64,000 nucleotides of DNA from Deferribacterales bacterium Deferri_01 (GTDB lineage: Bacteria > Chrysiogenota > Deferribacteres > Deferribacterales > Geovibrionaceae): positions 412,723 through 476,722 of the forward strand of contig LUZY01000013.1 of the NCBI GenBank assembly GCA_001603805.1, given 5' to 3'. Numbering within the stretch: position 1 is the stretch's first letter; each line of letters begins with the position of its first letter. Both the position numbers and the translations under genes were made by a program. Below the pieces are notes generated by a model. The model ran no database searches, was not told where the DNA came from, and worked only from the letters and a program-made list of their open reading frames with translations. Positions 25,723-34,103 of the stretch are shown piece after piece.

Positions 25723-27639
25723 TTAATCTTTGCCGAAAAGCTTCTGTATTATGCTCTGATAACGTTTTTCTATGGCATGCCTTTTCTTTTTGAGAGTATT
25801 AGTGAGATCCTTACCAGGTTCAAAGTCGTTTTCCATAAAATGAATATTATGAACCTTTTCATGAGGCTTAAAGCCTTTTTTGGCGTTAAGCAGCTTATTT
25901 ATCTCACGTTTTGCCTGATCAATAACCCTGCTGTCTTTGAGCATATCCTCCACATCGTGAACCATATTCTCAATCTTAGGCAGAAAGGTTTCCTTCAGTT
26001 TATCCAAATCAGGGACAATAAGAGCGCCGAGCCCCTTTTTATCCTGCCCTACAAGAACAGCGTCCTTAACGAAAGGCAGTTTTGTAATTGTGGACTCTAT
26101 ACGGCTGGGGTCAATGTTTTCACCGTTTGCCAGCACTATAATTTCCTTTATTCGTCCGGTGATCACAAGCTCTCCGGTGAGGGTAAGCTTTCCGAGATCG
26201 CCTGTCTTCAGATAACCGTCGGGTGTGAAGGTTTTTTCATTTTCGGTATCGTTATCGTAGTAACCGGGCATTACCTGTCTGCCCTTAACCTGAATTTCGC
26301 CTTCAGTTCCGGCGGGCAGAGGGTTATTGTCCTCATCGGCTATCCGAAGCCTTGTGTTCCCCACAGCAGGTCCCAGTGTGCCGAAGACCTCGCAGTTTAG
26401 TGCCCTTCCTGCAATCGCCGGAGCGCATTCAGTCATTCCGTAAGCATTAATAATCCTGATCCCTAAAGCGTCAATCCACTCATCAAGATACTGAGGCAGG
26501 CTTCCGCCTCCGCTTATGGCAAGTCTCATTCTGCCGCCGAACTTCGCCTGAACAGCCTTAAGCTTTTTGACAGCGAGCAGATTCAGAGGATAAAACAGAG
26601 AACAGGCTGCAAAAGCTTTGAAATCTCCTGCAAGTTTTTTAAACACGGGCTCTTTCTCAAAAACCGGAAGATGCCCTTTGAGGCGGCGTTTATTTCTTTT
26701 GTAAGCTGCTGATACAGCAACCAATGCATTGAATATTCTGTGTTTTGATTTACCCTGCTTTTCAAGAGCTGCGTTCACTTTGGTGTACATAGACTCCCAT
26801 AAGCGGGGAACAGTTGCAACAATTGTCGGCTTATAATGCTCTAAATCTGCGGAAAAGGTTTTTATAGAGGAGTAGATTGTACAACACCCGCTCATAAGCG
26901 CCGCATATTCCGCCGCACGCTCGAATATATGCCATGTGGGCAGGATTGAAAGCCACGTATCATCATCCCGAAGTGCTATGAGCCATGGAATAACCTCAAG
27001 GTTGTACATTATGTTGTCATGGGTAAGCATAACACCTTTGGGAACGCCAGTAGTGCCTGATGTATATATAAGAGTAAAAACATCTTCCTTAAAAAGCTTG
27101 TGTTTTCTTGAGCGAAACCTTGAAATATCCTCATCGGATATGGTTCTGTCCGTGAGCAGCTCATTGTATGTATAAACACGGGAAAACATTTTATGCCTGT
27201 TCTCCCCTTCCATGATAAATATGCCTTTTACCTTGTCCAGTCCTTCAACAAAAGCTTTATGTTCATCATAGAGTTTTTCGGTTTCAAAGATTATGAACTC
27301 ACAGCCGGAATGCTCCATGATAAAAGAAAGTTCCTGCTCAGGGCACTCACTCCCTCTGGGTACACTTATGGCACCGAGAGATACAAGGGCAAGATCTGTG
27401 ACAATCCATGCGTATCTGTTGTCTGACAGAAGAAGAACACGGGTATCTTTAACGATTTTTTTATCAGAAAAAGCTCTGGACAGAAGAAGAACATCTTCAA
27501 AAAGTTTATCATATGTAACTTCATGTTCATCTTCGGTCGATCTGTATATGAATGCAGTATTTTTTTTATATTTGTCTACTGACTGTAAAAATGAGTGAAA
27601 AAGGGTTTCAGGGTTCTTGTTTTTTTTGTTCATCACCAT
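25723..27639 (-). CDS. Long-chain acyl-CoA synthetase (AMP-forming)
   Basis: A 638-residue acyl-CoA ligase that activates fatty acids through an acyl-adenylate. Unlike the Acs-like protein at 16529, its P-loop is intact (LIYTSGTTGVPKGVMLTH). INAYGMTECAP, GDLGKLTLTGELVITGRIKE and the C-terminal lysine in LTNTLKKKRHAI all fit the FadD15-like long-chain group. The start is the ATG at 27639 or a second at 27633, both weakly preceded by GGGA. A -10-like TATAAT lies at 27671-27666 on this strand. It probably serves fatty acid use or lipid remodelling. Confidence 0.9.
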   Translation of the reverse strand: MVMNKKNKNPETLFHSFLQSVDKYKKNTAFIYRSTEDEHEVTYDKLFEDVLLLSRAFSDKKIVKDTRVLLLSDNRYAWIVTDLALVSLGAISVPRGSECPEQELSFIMEHSGCEFIIFETEKLYDEHKAFVEGLDKVKGIFIMEGENRHKMFSRVYTYNELLTDRTISDEDISRFRSRKHKLFKEDVFTLIYTSGTTGVPKGVMLTHDNIMYNLEVIPWLIALRDDDTWLSILPTWHIFERAAEYAALMSGCCTIYSSIKTFSADLEHYKPTIVATVPRLWESMYTKVNAALEKQGKSKHRIFNALVAVSAAYKRNKRRLKGHLPVFEKEPVFKKLAGDFKAFAACSLFYPLNLLAVKKLKAVQAKFGGRMRLAISGGGSLPQYLDEWIDALGIRIINAYGMTECAPAIAGRALNCEVFGTLGPAVGNTRLRIADEDNNPLPAGTEGEIQVKGRQVMPGYYDNDTENEKTFTPDGYLKTGDLGKLTLTGELVITGRIKEIIVLANGENIDPSRIESTITKLPFVKDAVLVGQDKKGLGALIVPDLDKLKETFLPKIENMVHDVEDMLKDSRVIDQAKREINKLLNAKKGFKPHEKVHNIHFMENDFEPGKDLTNTLKKKRHAIEKRYQSIIQKLFGKD

Positions 27640-27740
27640 TATCCCGACCGGTTATTAAAGAAAAGATTATAAAGCAATTACGGAATGGAAAAAAGCATTA
27701 TTTTACACGAGGGGACTCAATATAAGCATGTTGAAAGAGA

Positions 27741-27770
27741 GGAAAAAAGGTGCGGAGAGATCCCCGCACC
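27741..27770 (-). terminator. Rho-independent terminator of the Fe-S assembly operon
   Basis: Stem GGTGCGG/CCGCACC (27749-27755 with 27764-27770) with an 8-base loop; on the minus strand it is followed at once by TTTTTT. It ends transcription after the nfu-like gene. A T-run on the other side also allows plus-strand termination. Confidence 0.87.
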
Positions 27771-27792
27771 AGTATGATTTTTTTTTGTTTTC

Positions 27793-28020
27793 TTAAAAGG
27801 ATTGAACTTCTTTTACTTCAGGAATCTGGTCTTTCAGCCTGCCTTCAACTGCATGTTTCAGTGTCATAGTGCTGAAAGGGCAGCTTCCGCATGCGCCGGT
27901 AAGCTGTACTTTAACTATCCCGTCTTCTGTAACACCGAGAAGCTCAATGTCTCCTCCGTCTGCCTGAAGTGCGGGTCTTACCTGCTCAAGGACTGCTTCA
28001 ACTCTTTCTTTTAAGCTCAT
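27793..28020 (-). CDS. NifU C-terminal-domain (Nfu-type) protein
   Basis: A 75-residue stand-alone Nfu domain with the CxxC cluster ligand GACGSCPFSTMTLKHAVEGRL split as GACGSCPFST and LKHAVEGRL. Such proteins carry a [4Fe-4S] cluster at a dimer interface and pass it to target enzymes. It ends the operon with the NifS-like and NifU-like genes, and its ATG overlaps the NifU stop by one base. Length is right for the short bacterial form. Confidence 0.92.
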   Translation of the reverse strand: MSLKERVEAVLEQVRPALQADGGDIELLGVTEDGIVKVQLTGACGSCPFSTMTLKHAVEGRLKDQIPEVKEVQSF

Positions 28021-28466
28021 TAATTTCCTCCGGTTGCGGCACTTTTTATTTCTTCTTTCATTTTCTGAACAATAGCAGGATCTTCGCCTTTTCTGATATA
28101 GAAGTCCTTAAGGGCTTCCTCAATCGCTTCCTCCGCCATTACGGAGCAGTGAATCTTCGCAGGGGGAAGACCGCCGAGGGCGTCAACAATCGCCTGATTT
28201 GTAAGAGCGAGTATCTCTTCCACTCTTTTACCTTTTATAAGCTCAGTAGCCATTGAGCTGGAAGCGATAGCCGCTCCGCAGCCGAATGTTTTAAATTTAA
28301 CGTCTTTAACTATTCCTGCATCGTCTATGTCGAGGAAAATCTTCATAACATCGCCGCAGGCGGGGTTTCCCACTTCTCCGACAGCGTTAGCACCGTCTAT
28401 TTCCCCCATATTGCGGGGATTCATAAAGTGGTCCATAACTTTTTCGCTGTATGGTCCTTTTGCCAT
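28020..28466 (-). CDS. NifU/IscU-type Fe-S scaffold protein
   Basis: A 148-residue scaffold on which iron-sulfur clusters are assembled. The three ligand cysteines lie in GNPACGDVMKIFL, KFKTFGCGAAIASSS and KIHCSVMAEEAI, and the conserved Asp follows the first. The N-terminus (YSEKVMDHFMNPRNMGEID) matches anaerobe NifU_N proteins. The stretch after about 125 is longer than in IscU but carries no further domain. It lies nine bases after the NifS-like gene; the natural partner would be a cysteine desulfurase, but see the unusual NifS-like neighbour. Confidence 0.94.
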   Translation of the reverse strand: MAKGPYSEKVMDHFMNPRNMGEIDGANAVGEVGNPACGDVMKIFLDIDDAGIVKDVKFKTFGCGAAIASSSMATELIKGKRVEEILALTNQAIVDALGGLPPAKIHCSVMAEEAIEEALKDFYIRKGEDPAIVQKMKEEIKSAATGGN

Positions 28467-28475
28467 TGTAACCTC

Positions 28476-29660
28476 CTAGTTTCCTCTGTTGTAAGCGGGA
28501 GACATTTCGCAAAGTCTTGTAACGATACCGGGCAGTTCCTCAAGCACTTTGTCAACATCCTCGTCAGTTGTATAACGAGAAAGTGAGAAAGTAATTGATC
28601 CTGCGCAAACATCGTCGGGAACTCCCACCGCCGTGAGAACGGGAGAAGCCTGAAGGTCTTCCTCGTCTTCGGCAAGGATGTTTGACGAGCATGCAGAGCC
28701 GCTCGCAGCATATATTCCTTTCAGAGCAAGCCACATAAGCAGCGACTCACCCTCTATGAACTCTATCCAGAAACTTACGTGTCCGGGAAGCCGGCGATCA
28801 GGATGCCCCGTAAAATGCAAAAAGTCAAACATATTTGCAAGCCCTTCCCAGAGCCGTTTGCCGAGTCTTTGCATCTCTGCGGAGTATATGTGCATTTCCT
28901 CTTTGGCTATTTTAGCCGCTTCGCCCATGCCCACAATAGCCGCAACATTTTCAGATCCGCTTCTGTAGCCGAACTCCTGATGTCCGCCCTGCATAAGAGA
29001 GGCAACTTTCGTTCCTTTTCTTATGTAAAGAGCAGCCGCACCTCGGGGTCCGTAAAAATTCTGTGACGCAAGGGAAAGAAGATCGCAGTTAAGTTTGTTT
29101 ACGTCGATCTCTATGTGCCCTGCTCCGTCAACAGCGTCTATATGATAAAGAACGCCTTTTTCCTTACAAATCCTGCCTATTTCCTCATTATACTGAACAG
29201 TGCCTATTTCGGGGTTGCCAAGCATCACTGAAACAAGTGCGGTGTCCGGTCTGATCGCCTTTTTGAGATCTTCAAGGTTAATAAGACCATTGTCCGCCAC
29301 TCTGAGCTTGGTTATTTCATAACCATCGTTCATAAAGGATATAAGCGGGTTCTGCACTGAAAAATGCTCAATTTCGCTTATGATAACGTGTTTCTTTTTG
29401 CAGTCATTATGCTTAAGCACTCCTTTGACCGCAAGGTTGTTTGACTCCGTACCGCAGGAGGTGAAAATCACTTCCTCTTCCTCCGCCCCTATAAGCGCCG
29501 CAACATTCTTCCTTGCTTCCTGTACGGCTTCAAATGATTCTCTGCCGAGGGGATAGAAATGTGCGCTGGGGTTACCGTAATGCTCCGTAATGAACGGAAG
29601 CATTTTATCAACCACTCTGCTGTCGGGCTTAGTTCCCGCAACATTGTCTAAAAAAGCCAT
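28476..29660 (-). CDS. NifS/IscS-like protein without the PLP-binding lysine
   Basis: A 394-residue class V aminotransferase-fold protein that aligns along its whole length with cysteine desulfurases. Kept features are FTSCGTESNNLAVKG, EH at 98-99, EIGTVQ, YHIDA, GYRSGSENVA, and the sulfur-carrying cysteine C324 in ASGSACSS. Two cofactor residues are changed. The histidine-lysine pair that normally reads SxHKxYGPKG is SQNFYGPRG, so the Schiff-base lysine is Asn201. The DAxQ glutamine is D178. I checked these codons on the minus strand around 29051-29075. The protein probably cannot act as a normal desulfurase; it may bind sulfur on C324 or use another sulfur source. It is in an operon with scaffold and Nfu genes. 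Confidence 0.85.
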   Translation of the reverse strand: MAFLDNVAGTKPDSRVVDKMLPFITEHYGNPSAHFYPLGRESFEAVQEARKNVAALIGAEEEEVIFTSCGTESNNLAVKGVLKHNDCKKKHVIISEIEHFSVQNPLISFMNDGYEITKLRVADNGLINLEDLKKAIRPDTALVSVMLGNPEIGTVQYNEEIGRICKEKGVLYHIDAVDGAGHIEIDVNKLNCDLLSLASQNFYGPRGAAALYIRKGTKVASLMQGGHQEFGYRSGSENVAAIVGMGEAAKIAKEEMHIYSAEMQRLGKRLWEGLANMFDFLHFTGHPDRRLPGHVSFWIEFIEGESLLMWLALKGIYAASGSACSSNILAEDEEDLQASPVLTAVGVPDDVCAGSITFSLSRYTTDEDVDKVLEELPGIVTRLCEMSPAYNRGN

Positions 29661-29661
29661 T

Positions 29662-30483
29662 CTATTCTCCTGTCAGTTCTTTCAGATACCTGATTATCTG
29701 CTCTGTCAGAACTTTTATATAATCGCCCGTGAAACTTACCATGTTTCCGGACGGATGCTTTATAACTCCGATGCCGCCTTGCTCCATCGCTTCTTCCAGA
29801 TTAAATGAAGCATATTCATAAAAAATTCCGTCCTCATCACCTGTAAACTCTGTTCCGTTTTCCATGAAAAAATCCGCAAGAAAAACGGTGGATACAGGTA
29901 TGATTCTGAAATTTAGGGACATTCCCGTAACTTCTTCAAGCCTTTTTTTGTAACCGCTCATTATGTTTGAGCTGTCGTCCCCGCCAAGGAGAACATTAAA
30001 GGCGATTCTTTCCTCAAAAACCTTTGACCTGTCACGCCCGAAGGAGAAAAGATTTCTCGTCTGGCTGATAAGGTCGTCTATGGCATTTTTGCCGAAAAGA
30101 GCAGCAGGCATCATAAGGCTGCCCCTTACCTTTGTTTTATCACCCTTGAAACGGTCAGTTATATACTCAACAGGTTCTTTGACCTCATAGAGATCATCAT
30201 AGCCAGAGAAAATTCCTGTACAGTCGATAAGGGAAGCATCCAGCTTTCTTATTTCTTCTGCATGGATACCGGGGTCGCCAAGAACAATTGCAATTTCCTC
30301 ATCGCCAAGGTTTTTTATATTTTTTGCCTCGTAAGCGGGTTTTTCCGCAGCTATGGCGGGCAGAAAATCCTCCGAGGAATAGATGTTTACTTCGAGAAGA
30401 GGAAGTTCCTCTTCTATTCTGCCCAAAAGCTCACTGAGCAAAAGGGAATCGTTAGCATATACAGCAGCTTTCATGCCTTTCAT
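29662..30483 (-). CDS. Usg/aspartate-semialdehyde-dehydrogenase-like protein, probably non-catalytic
   Basis: A 273-residue protein one base upstream of the NifS-like gene. Its middle and end resemble the dimerisation half of Asd and Usg proteins: FEERIAFNVLLG, then an amphipathic helix, then RIIPVSTVFLADFF in place of the usual VRVPVxxGHS. The C-terminus (SFTGDYIKVLTEQIIRYLKEL) also fits. The glycine-rich dinucleotide loop is absent from the N-terminus, and where Asd has its catalytic NCxT the protein reads GSLMMPA, so it should be inactive. The assignment is from remembered family patterns and moderate. It heads the Fe-S assembly transcript, which may indicate a structural or regulatory role there. 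Confidence 0.5.
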   Translation of the reverse strand: MKGMKAAVYANDSLLLSELLGRIEEELPLLEVNIYSSEDFLPAIAAEKPAYEAKNIKNLGDEEIAIVLGDPGIHAEEIRKLDASLIDCTGIFSGYDDLYEVKEPVEYITDRFKGDKTKVRGSLMMPAALFGKNAIDDLISQTRNLFSFGRDRSKVFEERIAFNVLLGGDDSSNIMSGYKKRLEEVTGMSLNFRIIPVSTVFLADFFMENGTEFTGDEDGIFYEYASFNLEEAMEQGGIGVIKHPSGNMVSFTGDYIKVLTEQIIRYLKELTGE

Positions 30484-30510
30484 ATTATTCGCACCATTAA
30501 TGTCTCTTTT

Positions 30511-30539
30511 AGGATAAGTTTGCAGGCTCTAAATTGCAA
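30511..30539 (-). promoter_or_regulatory. Candidate promoter of the Fe-S assembly operon
   Basis: On the minus strand TTGCAA (30539-30534), 17 bases, TATCCT (30516-30511), each four of six matches to consensus, in the short gap between rodZ and the Usg-like gene. It would start a transcript covering the Usg-like, NifS-like, NifU and Nfu genes. Confidence 0.4.
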
Positions 30540-30542
30540 GGT

Positions 30543-31454
30543 TTAATTCTGCTTCTGATAAATAAGTTTACCTGACGCATTATATGAAAATTTCAGATTT
30601 TTAACCGGTTTTCTGTACTCACCAAAACCTCTGTAACGTGTGGTTTTGTCATGCACCTCAGCTGCGGCTGCATTTCCGAGATTCAGCACAAAATAGTCCT
30701 TAAACTCCACAGTTCTTTCTATTCCTTTTTCTGCTATGAAATCGTAAACAGTTCCGTTGTCTATTTCAATATTCACCCAGCAAACATCATTAAAGCTCAG
30801 TACAACAGCCTTCATGCCGGGTGCAGGAGAAGGCACACTCGCAGGGAGAGGCCGAGGCTGCGCTTCAGCGGCAGTTTTAACTGTTTCTGTTTTTTCCGCT
30901 GGTTTACTTTCAGCCTGCGCTTCGGGGCTTTCAACAACAGCAGGTGCTTCTGCGGTGGCGTTATCCACAGGTTCTGCCTGCGGAATCACGCTCTTAGGTT
31001 CGGAATCACCGGATAAGGGTGCGGGTTCGGCTATGCTTATTTTTGTTTCTTTCCTGTCCATTGCGTTGTTGTTCTTCATGGACATAAAGAAGTAAACACC
31101 TGCTATAACAAGTATCAGAACAATAATAAGAGCTGCAACAAAACCCACAGGACTTTTTCTGTCTATGGGCTCATGGGTTACAGGAGATGCCACATAGTGA
31201 ATCTCACGGTTAAAGGATTCTTTGGTACACTCTTCATCAAAAAGAGCGTCCACCTGCTCCGGTTCAAGCTTAAGAAAATTAGCATAGGTTTTCACAAAGT
31301 TTCTGGCATGCACATAGCTGGGAAGCTTGCTGAATTCGCCGGCTTCAAGGCGCAGGAGTATCTCCTCGCTTATTCTGGTCTTGTCGGTAATTGTGTCGAA
31401 ATCTATGTGTTTTTTTATTCTTTCTGTTTTGAGAAATTCACCGAGTTTACTCAT
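30543..31454 (-). CDS. rodZ: RodZ-like cytoskeletal membrane protein
   Basis: A 303-residue protein with a cytosolic Cro/CI-type helix-turn-helix (about 4-70: LGEFLKTERIKKHIDFDTI, then ISEEILLRLEAGEFSKLPS). A single membrane helix follows (about 102-125), then a Pro/Ala/Glu-rich periplasmic linker and a DUF4115 beta domain (about 215-303). This is the RodZ order. RodZ binds MreB and links it to wall synthesis; the mreB gene is at the left end of this window. The gene overlaps the TPR lipoprotein gene by eight bases. Confidence 0.88.
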   Translation of the reverse strand: MSKLGEFLKTERIKKHIDFDTITDKTRISEEILLRLEAGEFSKLPSYVHARNFVKTYANFLKLEPEQVDALFDEECTKESFNREIHYVASPVTHEPIDRKSPVGFVAALIIVLILVIAGVYFFMSMKNNNAMDRKETKISIAEPAPLSGDSEPKSVIPQAEPVDNATAEAPAVVESPEAQAESKPAEKTETVKTAAEAQPRPLPASVPSPAPGMKAVVLSFNDVCWVNIEIDNGTVYDFIAEKGIERTVEFKDYFVLNLGNAAAAEVHDKTTRYRGFGEYRKPVKNLKFSYNASGKLIYQKQN

Positions 31455-32214
31455 TTAACAACCCCAATCTTTTCATTAGTTCGCCTGCCCTTTTCCCCTG
31501 CGGAGCATCGGGAAAGTTTTCAAGCAGTTTTTCAAGGAAGGGAACGGCTTTGGAATACTCTCTGCTGTCAAAGTAAAACTCAGCCGCTCTCAGATAATTA
31601 TCAGGATCTTCGGGAATCATCTCCGCCTCTTTCAGCAGAGTCTGTTCAGCTTTTGCCCTGTCACCTGTTTTTATGTAAGATTTAAAAAGAAGCCTGTAGG
31701 CGTCAGTGTATCTTCTGTTGATGTTTAAAGCCTTATCCAGATAATAAGGAACACGGCTGTATCTGCCGGCATCGTAAAGAGCGTTTGCAGCATTGTAGAG
31801 AGCCATGATCTGATAGGGATAGCCGGGATCGTTTATAACCTTGTCCCAGTATTCCACCGCTTCATTAAGCCTGCCCGTTCCGGCAAGAACAGCAGCATAT
31901 GCGTTCAGATACTCAGAGCTGTCAGGTTTTATCTGGATAGCTTTTTTGATGTACGGTTCAGCTTCGGAATAGCGTTCCTTCTTCATGAAGAAAAGCCCCA
32001 TTGTATAGAGGTATTTGTCATTATCCGGAGCGAGTTCGAGAGCGCTTTGGAGTTCCTGAAAAGCCTTGTAGTCTGTATTGGTGTTAAGATACGCAACACC
32101 CATTTTATAACGTGATTCAGCGAGAGCCGCCTTATCCGGTGCGGGAGTTTCAGGTCCTTTGGCTGCGCATCCTGCTATTACCAATGCTATAAGCAGACTA
32201 AAGGTTTTTTTCAT
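31447..32214 (-). CDS. TPR lipoprotein, PilF/PilW-like
   Basis: A 255-residue protein with a short signal peptide and lipobox (ALVIAGCAAKG, Cys near residue 16), then about five tetratricopeptide repeats to the C-terminus. Architecture and size resemble PilF/PilW, which helps secretin multimers of type IV pili to assemble, but TPR lipoproteins are diverse. Its position with rodZ points to the cell envelope. It overlaps the coaX end by 17 bases and the rodZ start by eight. Confidence 0.75.
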   Translation of the reverse strand: MKKTFSLLIALVIAGCAAKGPETPAPDKAALAESRYKMGVAYLNTNTDYKAFQELQSALELAPDNDKYLYTMGLFFMKKERYSEAEPYIKKAIQIKPDSSEYLNAYAAVLAGTGRLNEAVEYWDKVINDPGYPYQIMALYNAANALYDAGRYSRVPYYLDKALNINRRYTDAYRLLFKSYIKTGDRAKAEQTLLKEAEMIPEDPDNYLRAAEFYFDSREYSKAVPFLEKLLENFPDAPQGKRAGELMKRLGLLNE

Positions 32215-32971
32215 AAATAAGCCTCAGTCCCGTTAGAGTCAGGTCGGGGTCGTAGTGTCCGATATATTTGGAGTCTCTGGCGAATACGCTGCCCAGTCCG
32301 CCTGTTGCAACGACAGCAATATCGCAGCGCCCGAATTCCTCGGTCATAATCCTTTCCAGCAGGCCGTCAAGCATAGACAGGTAGCCGTAATATATCCCTG
32401 ACTGTAGTGAATGTATAGTGTTTTTTCCGACAACTCTTTCCACTTTTTCTATTTCAATTTCAGGAAGTTTCGCTGTTTTTGAGTGGAGTATTCCGGCAGA
32501 GAGCTTAACACCCGGACAAATTACTCCGCCGGTGTACTCCCCTTTTGCATTAACCACGTCGAACGTGGTAGCAGTGCCGAAGTCAACCACTATAACAGGT
32601 GCGCCGAATTTCTCTCTGCCTGCGACAGAGTTTACTATCCTGTCCGCCCCGACCTCTTTAGGATTCTCATAGCGGATAGGCATTCCGGTTTTCACCCCGG
32701 GCGCAATAACCATAGGCTGTTCAATATTCATATATTTAGTAGCGAGCTTTGTGAACGAATATATAAGCTGCGGAACAACGCTTGAAATTATAACCCCTTT
32801 TATATCGGTGATTTCGACCCCTCTATTCTTAAGGAGAAGCATGATCGTGGAGGCATATTCATCCGTTGTGCGCTGTGTGTCTGTGTGGAGACGGAAACTG
32901 CATTTAATTTTATCCCCTTCAAAAATCCCCAGAACTATATTTGTGTTGCCAATATCAACCGCTAAAATCAT
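32198..32971 (-). CDS. coaX: Type III pantothenate kinase
   Basis: Phosphorylates pantothenate in the first committed step of coenzyme A synthesis. The ASKHA-fold motifs are present: VDIGNTNIVLG at the start, KEVGADRIVNSVAG with the catalytic Asp, and VVDFGTATTFDVV. From the ATG at 32971, with GGTGA nine bases upstream, it has 257 residues; a GTG at 32983 is less likely. Type III enzymes are not feedback-inhibited by CoA. The gene overlaps birA and the TPR lipoprotein gene, and a birA-coaX pairing is common in bacteria. Confidence 0.94.
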   Translation of the reverse strand: MILAVDIGNTNIVLGIFEGDKIKCSFRLHTDTQRTTDEYASTIMLLLKNRGVEITDIKGVIISSVVPQLIYSFTKLATKYMNIEQPMVIAPGVKTGMPIRYENPKEVGADRIVNSVAGREKFGAPVIVVDFGTATTFDVVNAKGEYTGGVICPGVKLSAGILHSKTAKLPEIEIEKVERVVGKNTIHSLQSGIYYGYLSMLDGLLERIMTEEFGRCDIAVVATGGLGSVFARDSKYIGHYDPDLTLTGLRLIYEKNL

Positions 32972-33719
32972 ATCCAATATCACCGGTAACTATTTCTGTT
33001 TTCACCCCTCTTTCATCCTCAGCGATGAGAAAGCCCGAAGGGGTGATACCTTTCTCCGTAAAAACGGTTTTGACACCATTCTTGTGCAGGGCTATCTTTT
33101 TGTCAAGGGAAGCCGAATATTTTTTCCATTCCTCAACAATATTTATCCTGCCTTTAAAAAACAGATCCGAAAACGATTCAAATCCGTTCATGAGGCGTGC
33201 CAGTATCTCTTCTCTGGAAAATGTCCGTCCTGTTTCAGTCTTGAGAGAAGCGGCAATTTCATTAATTTCGGGCGGAAACTCAGTCATATTCACATTAATC
33301 CCTATTCCCAGAATTACTTTATCCATCACCGAGCCGCTGATTGCTGTTTCAAATAATATTCCGCCGAGCTTTTTGCCGCCTGCCATTATGTCATTAGGCC
33401 ATTTCAGGTTTACATCAGCATATTCCCGCAGAACGTCACAGACAGCAAAGCCGATGGCTATATTAAAAGCGAGAAGATCTTCAATTTTCATAGGGGGAAG
33501 ATTTACGGAGAAATAAAGATTGACTCCGCTTTCGGAAACCCATCTCCTGCCGCTGCGCCCCCTGCCTGCTGTCTGGCTTTCAGCAGACGCAACTGTATAA
33601 TAAGGGGTCTCGCTGTCTAAAAGGCGTGCTGTCGTGGAGTCTGTCTCATCGAAAACAAGTATATTCCTGCCGAAATTCTCTGTGGCGAGAAATTCACGGT
33701 AGAGCTTTTCATCAAACAT
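32955..33719 (-). CDS. birA: Biotin-[acetyl-CoA-carboxylase] ligase, catalytic domain only
   Basis: Attaches biotin to the carboxyl-carrier protein by way of biotinyl-AMP. QTAGRGRSGRRWVSE is the biotinyl-adenylate loop, and LKWPNDIMAGGKKLGGILFE holds the catalytic lysine. From the ATG at 33719 it has 254 residues and no N-terminal helix-turn-helix, so it is a group I enzyme that cannot repress biotin genes. The frame stays open to an ATG at 33758, but that would lie deep in the receiver gene. The start at 33719 overlaps the receiver stop by eight bases. Confidence 0.92.
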   Translation of the reverse strand: MFDEKLYREFLATENFGRNILVFDETDSTTARLLDSETPYYTVASAESQTAGRGRSGRRWVSESGVNLYFSVNLPPMKIEDLLAFNIAIGFAVCDVLREYADVNLKWPNDIMAGGKKLGGILFETAISGSVMDKVILGIGINVNMTEFPPEINEIAASLKTETGRTFSREEILARLMNGFESFSDLFFKGRINIVEEWKKYSASLDKKIALHKNGVKTVFTEKGITPSGFLIAEDERGVKTEIVTGDIGYDFSG

Positions 33720-34065
33720 ACGCAAGCTTCTGCGAACACTCCATAAGTTCTTCAACATCGGTGGATTTCAGAATAACTTCCACATGTTTCAGATCAGCGG
33801 TATCAAAAATCATGTCAGGATTTGCCGTGTAAATAATCACGGGAATATCCGGCGACTGAGCTTTAAGATGTTCCAGCACTTCTTTACCGTTTATTTTAGG
33901 AAGGTTGAGATCCAGAATAACCAGATCAACATTCTCCTCATTAAAGCTTACCAGCCCCTCTTCGCCGTCACATGCGGTAACAACATTGAAGTTTCTGTCA
34001 GAAAACTCATCTCTTAAGAGAAGCCTTAAGCTCTCATCATCATCGATTACTAATACGGTTTTCAA
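33712..34065 (-). CDS. Single-domain response regulator (CheY-like)
   Basis: A 117-residue receiver domain alone. The acidic triplet is DDD at 8-10, the phosphoacceptor is D52 in LVILDLNLP, and the switch Thr is in IIYTANPD. The usual Lys-Pro appears as LKSTD. It starts at TTG 34065 behind a strong AGGAGGAAGG site. No kinase gene is next to it; the GAF-HD-GYP gene lies 38 bases upstream with a small CTCCCG hairpin (34084-34100) between. The two might form one pathway. Confidence 0.9.
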   Translation of the reverse strand: MKTVLVIDDDESLRLLLRDEFSDRNFNVVTACDGEEGLVSFNEENVDLVILDLNLPKINGKEVLEHLKAQSPDIPVIIYTANPDMIFDTADLKHVEVILKSTDVEELMECSQKLAYV

Positions 34066-34103
34066 GCCTTCCTCCTGCTTGGGCTCCCGGATTGCGGGAG
34101 ATT

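Noticed and set aside
34084-34100. Terminator between the HD-GYP and receiver genes
   Set aside because: The 6-bp CTCCCG stem has no T-run on the minus strand; it is more likely an intercistronic hairpin.
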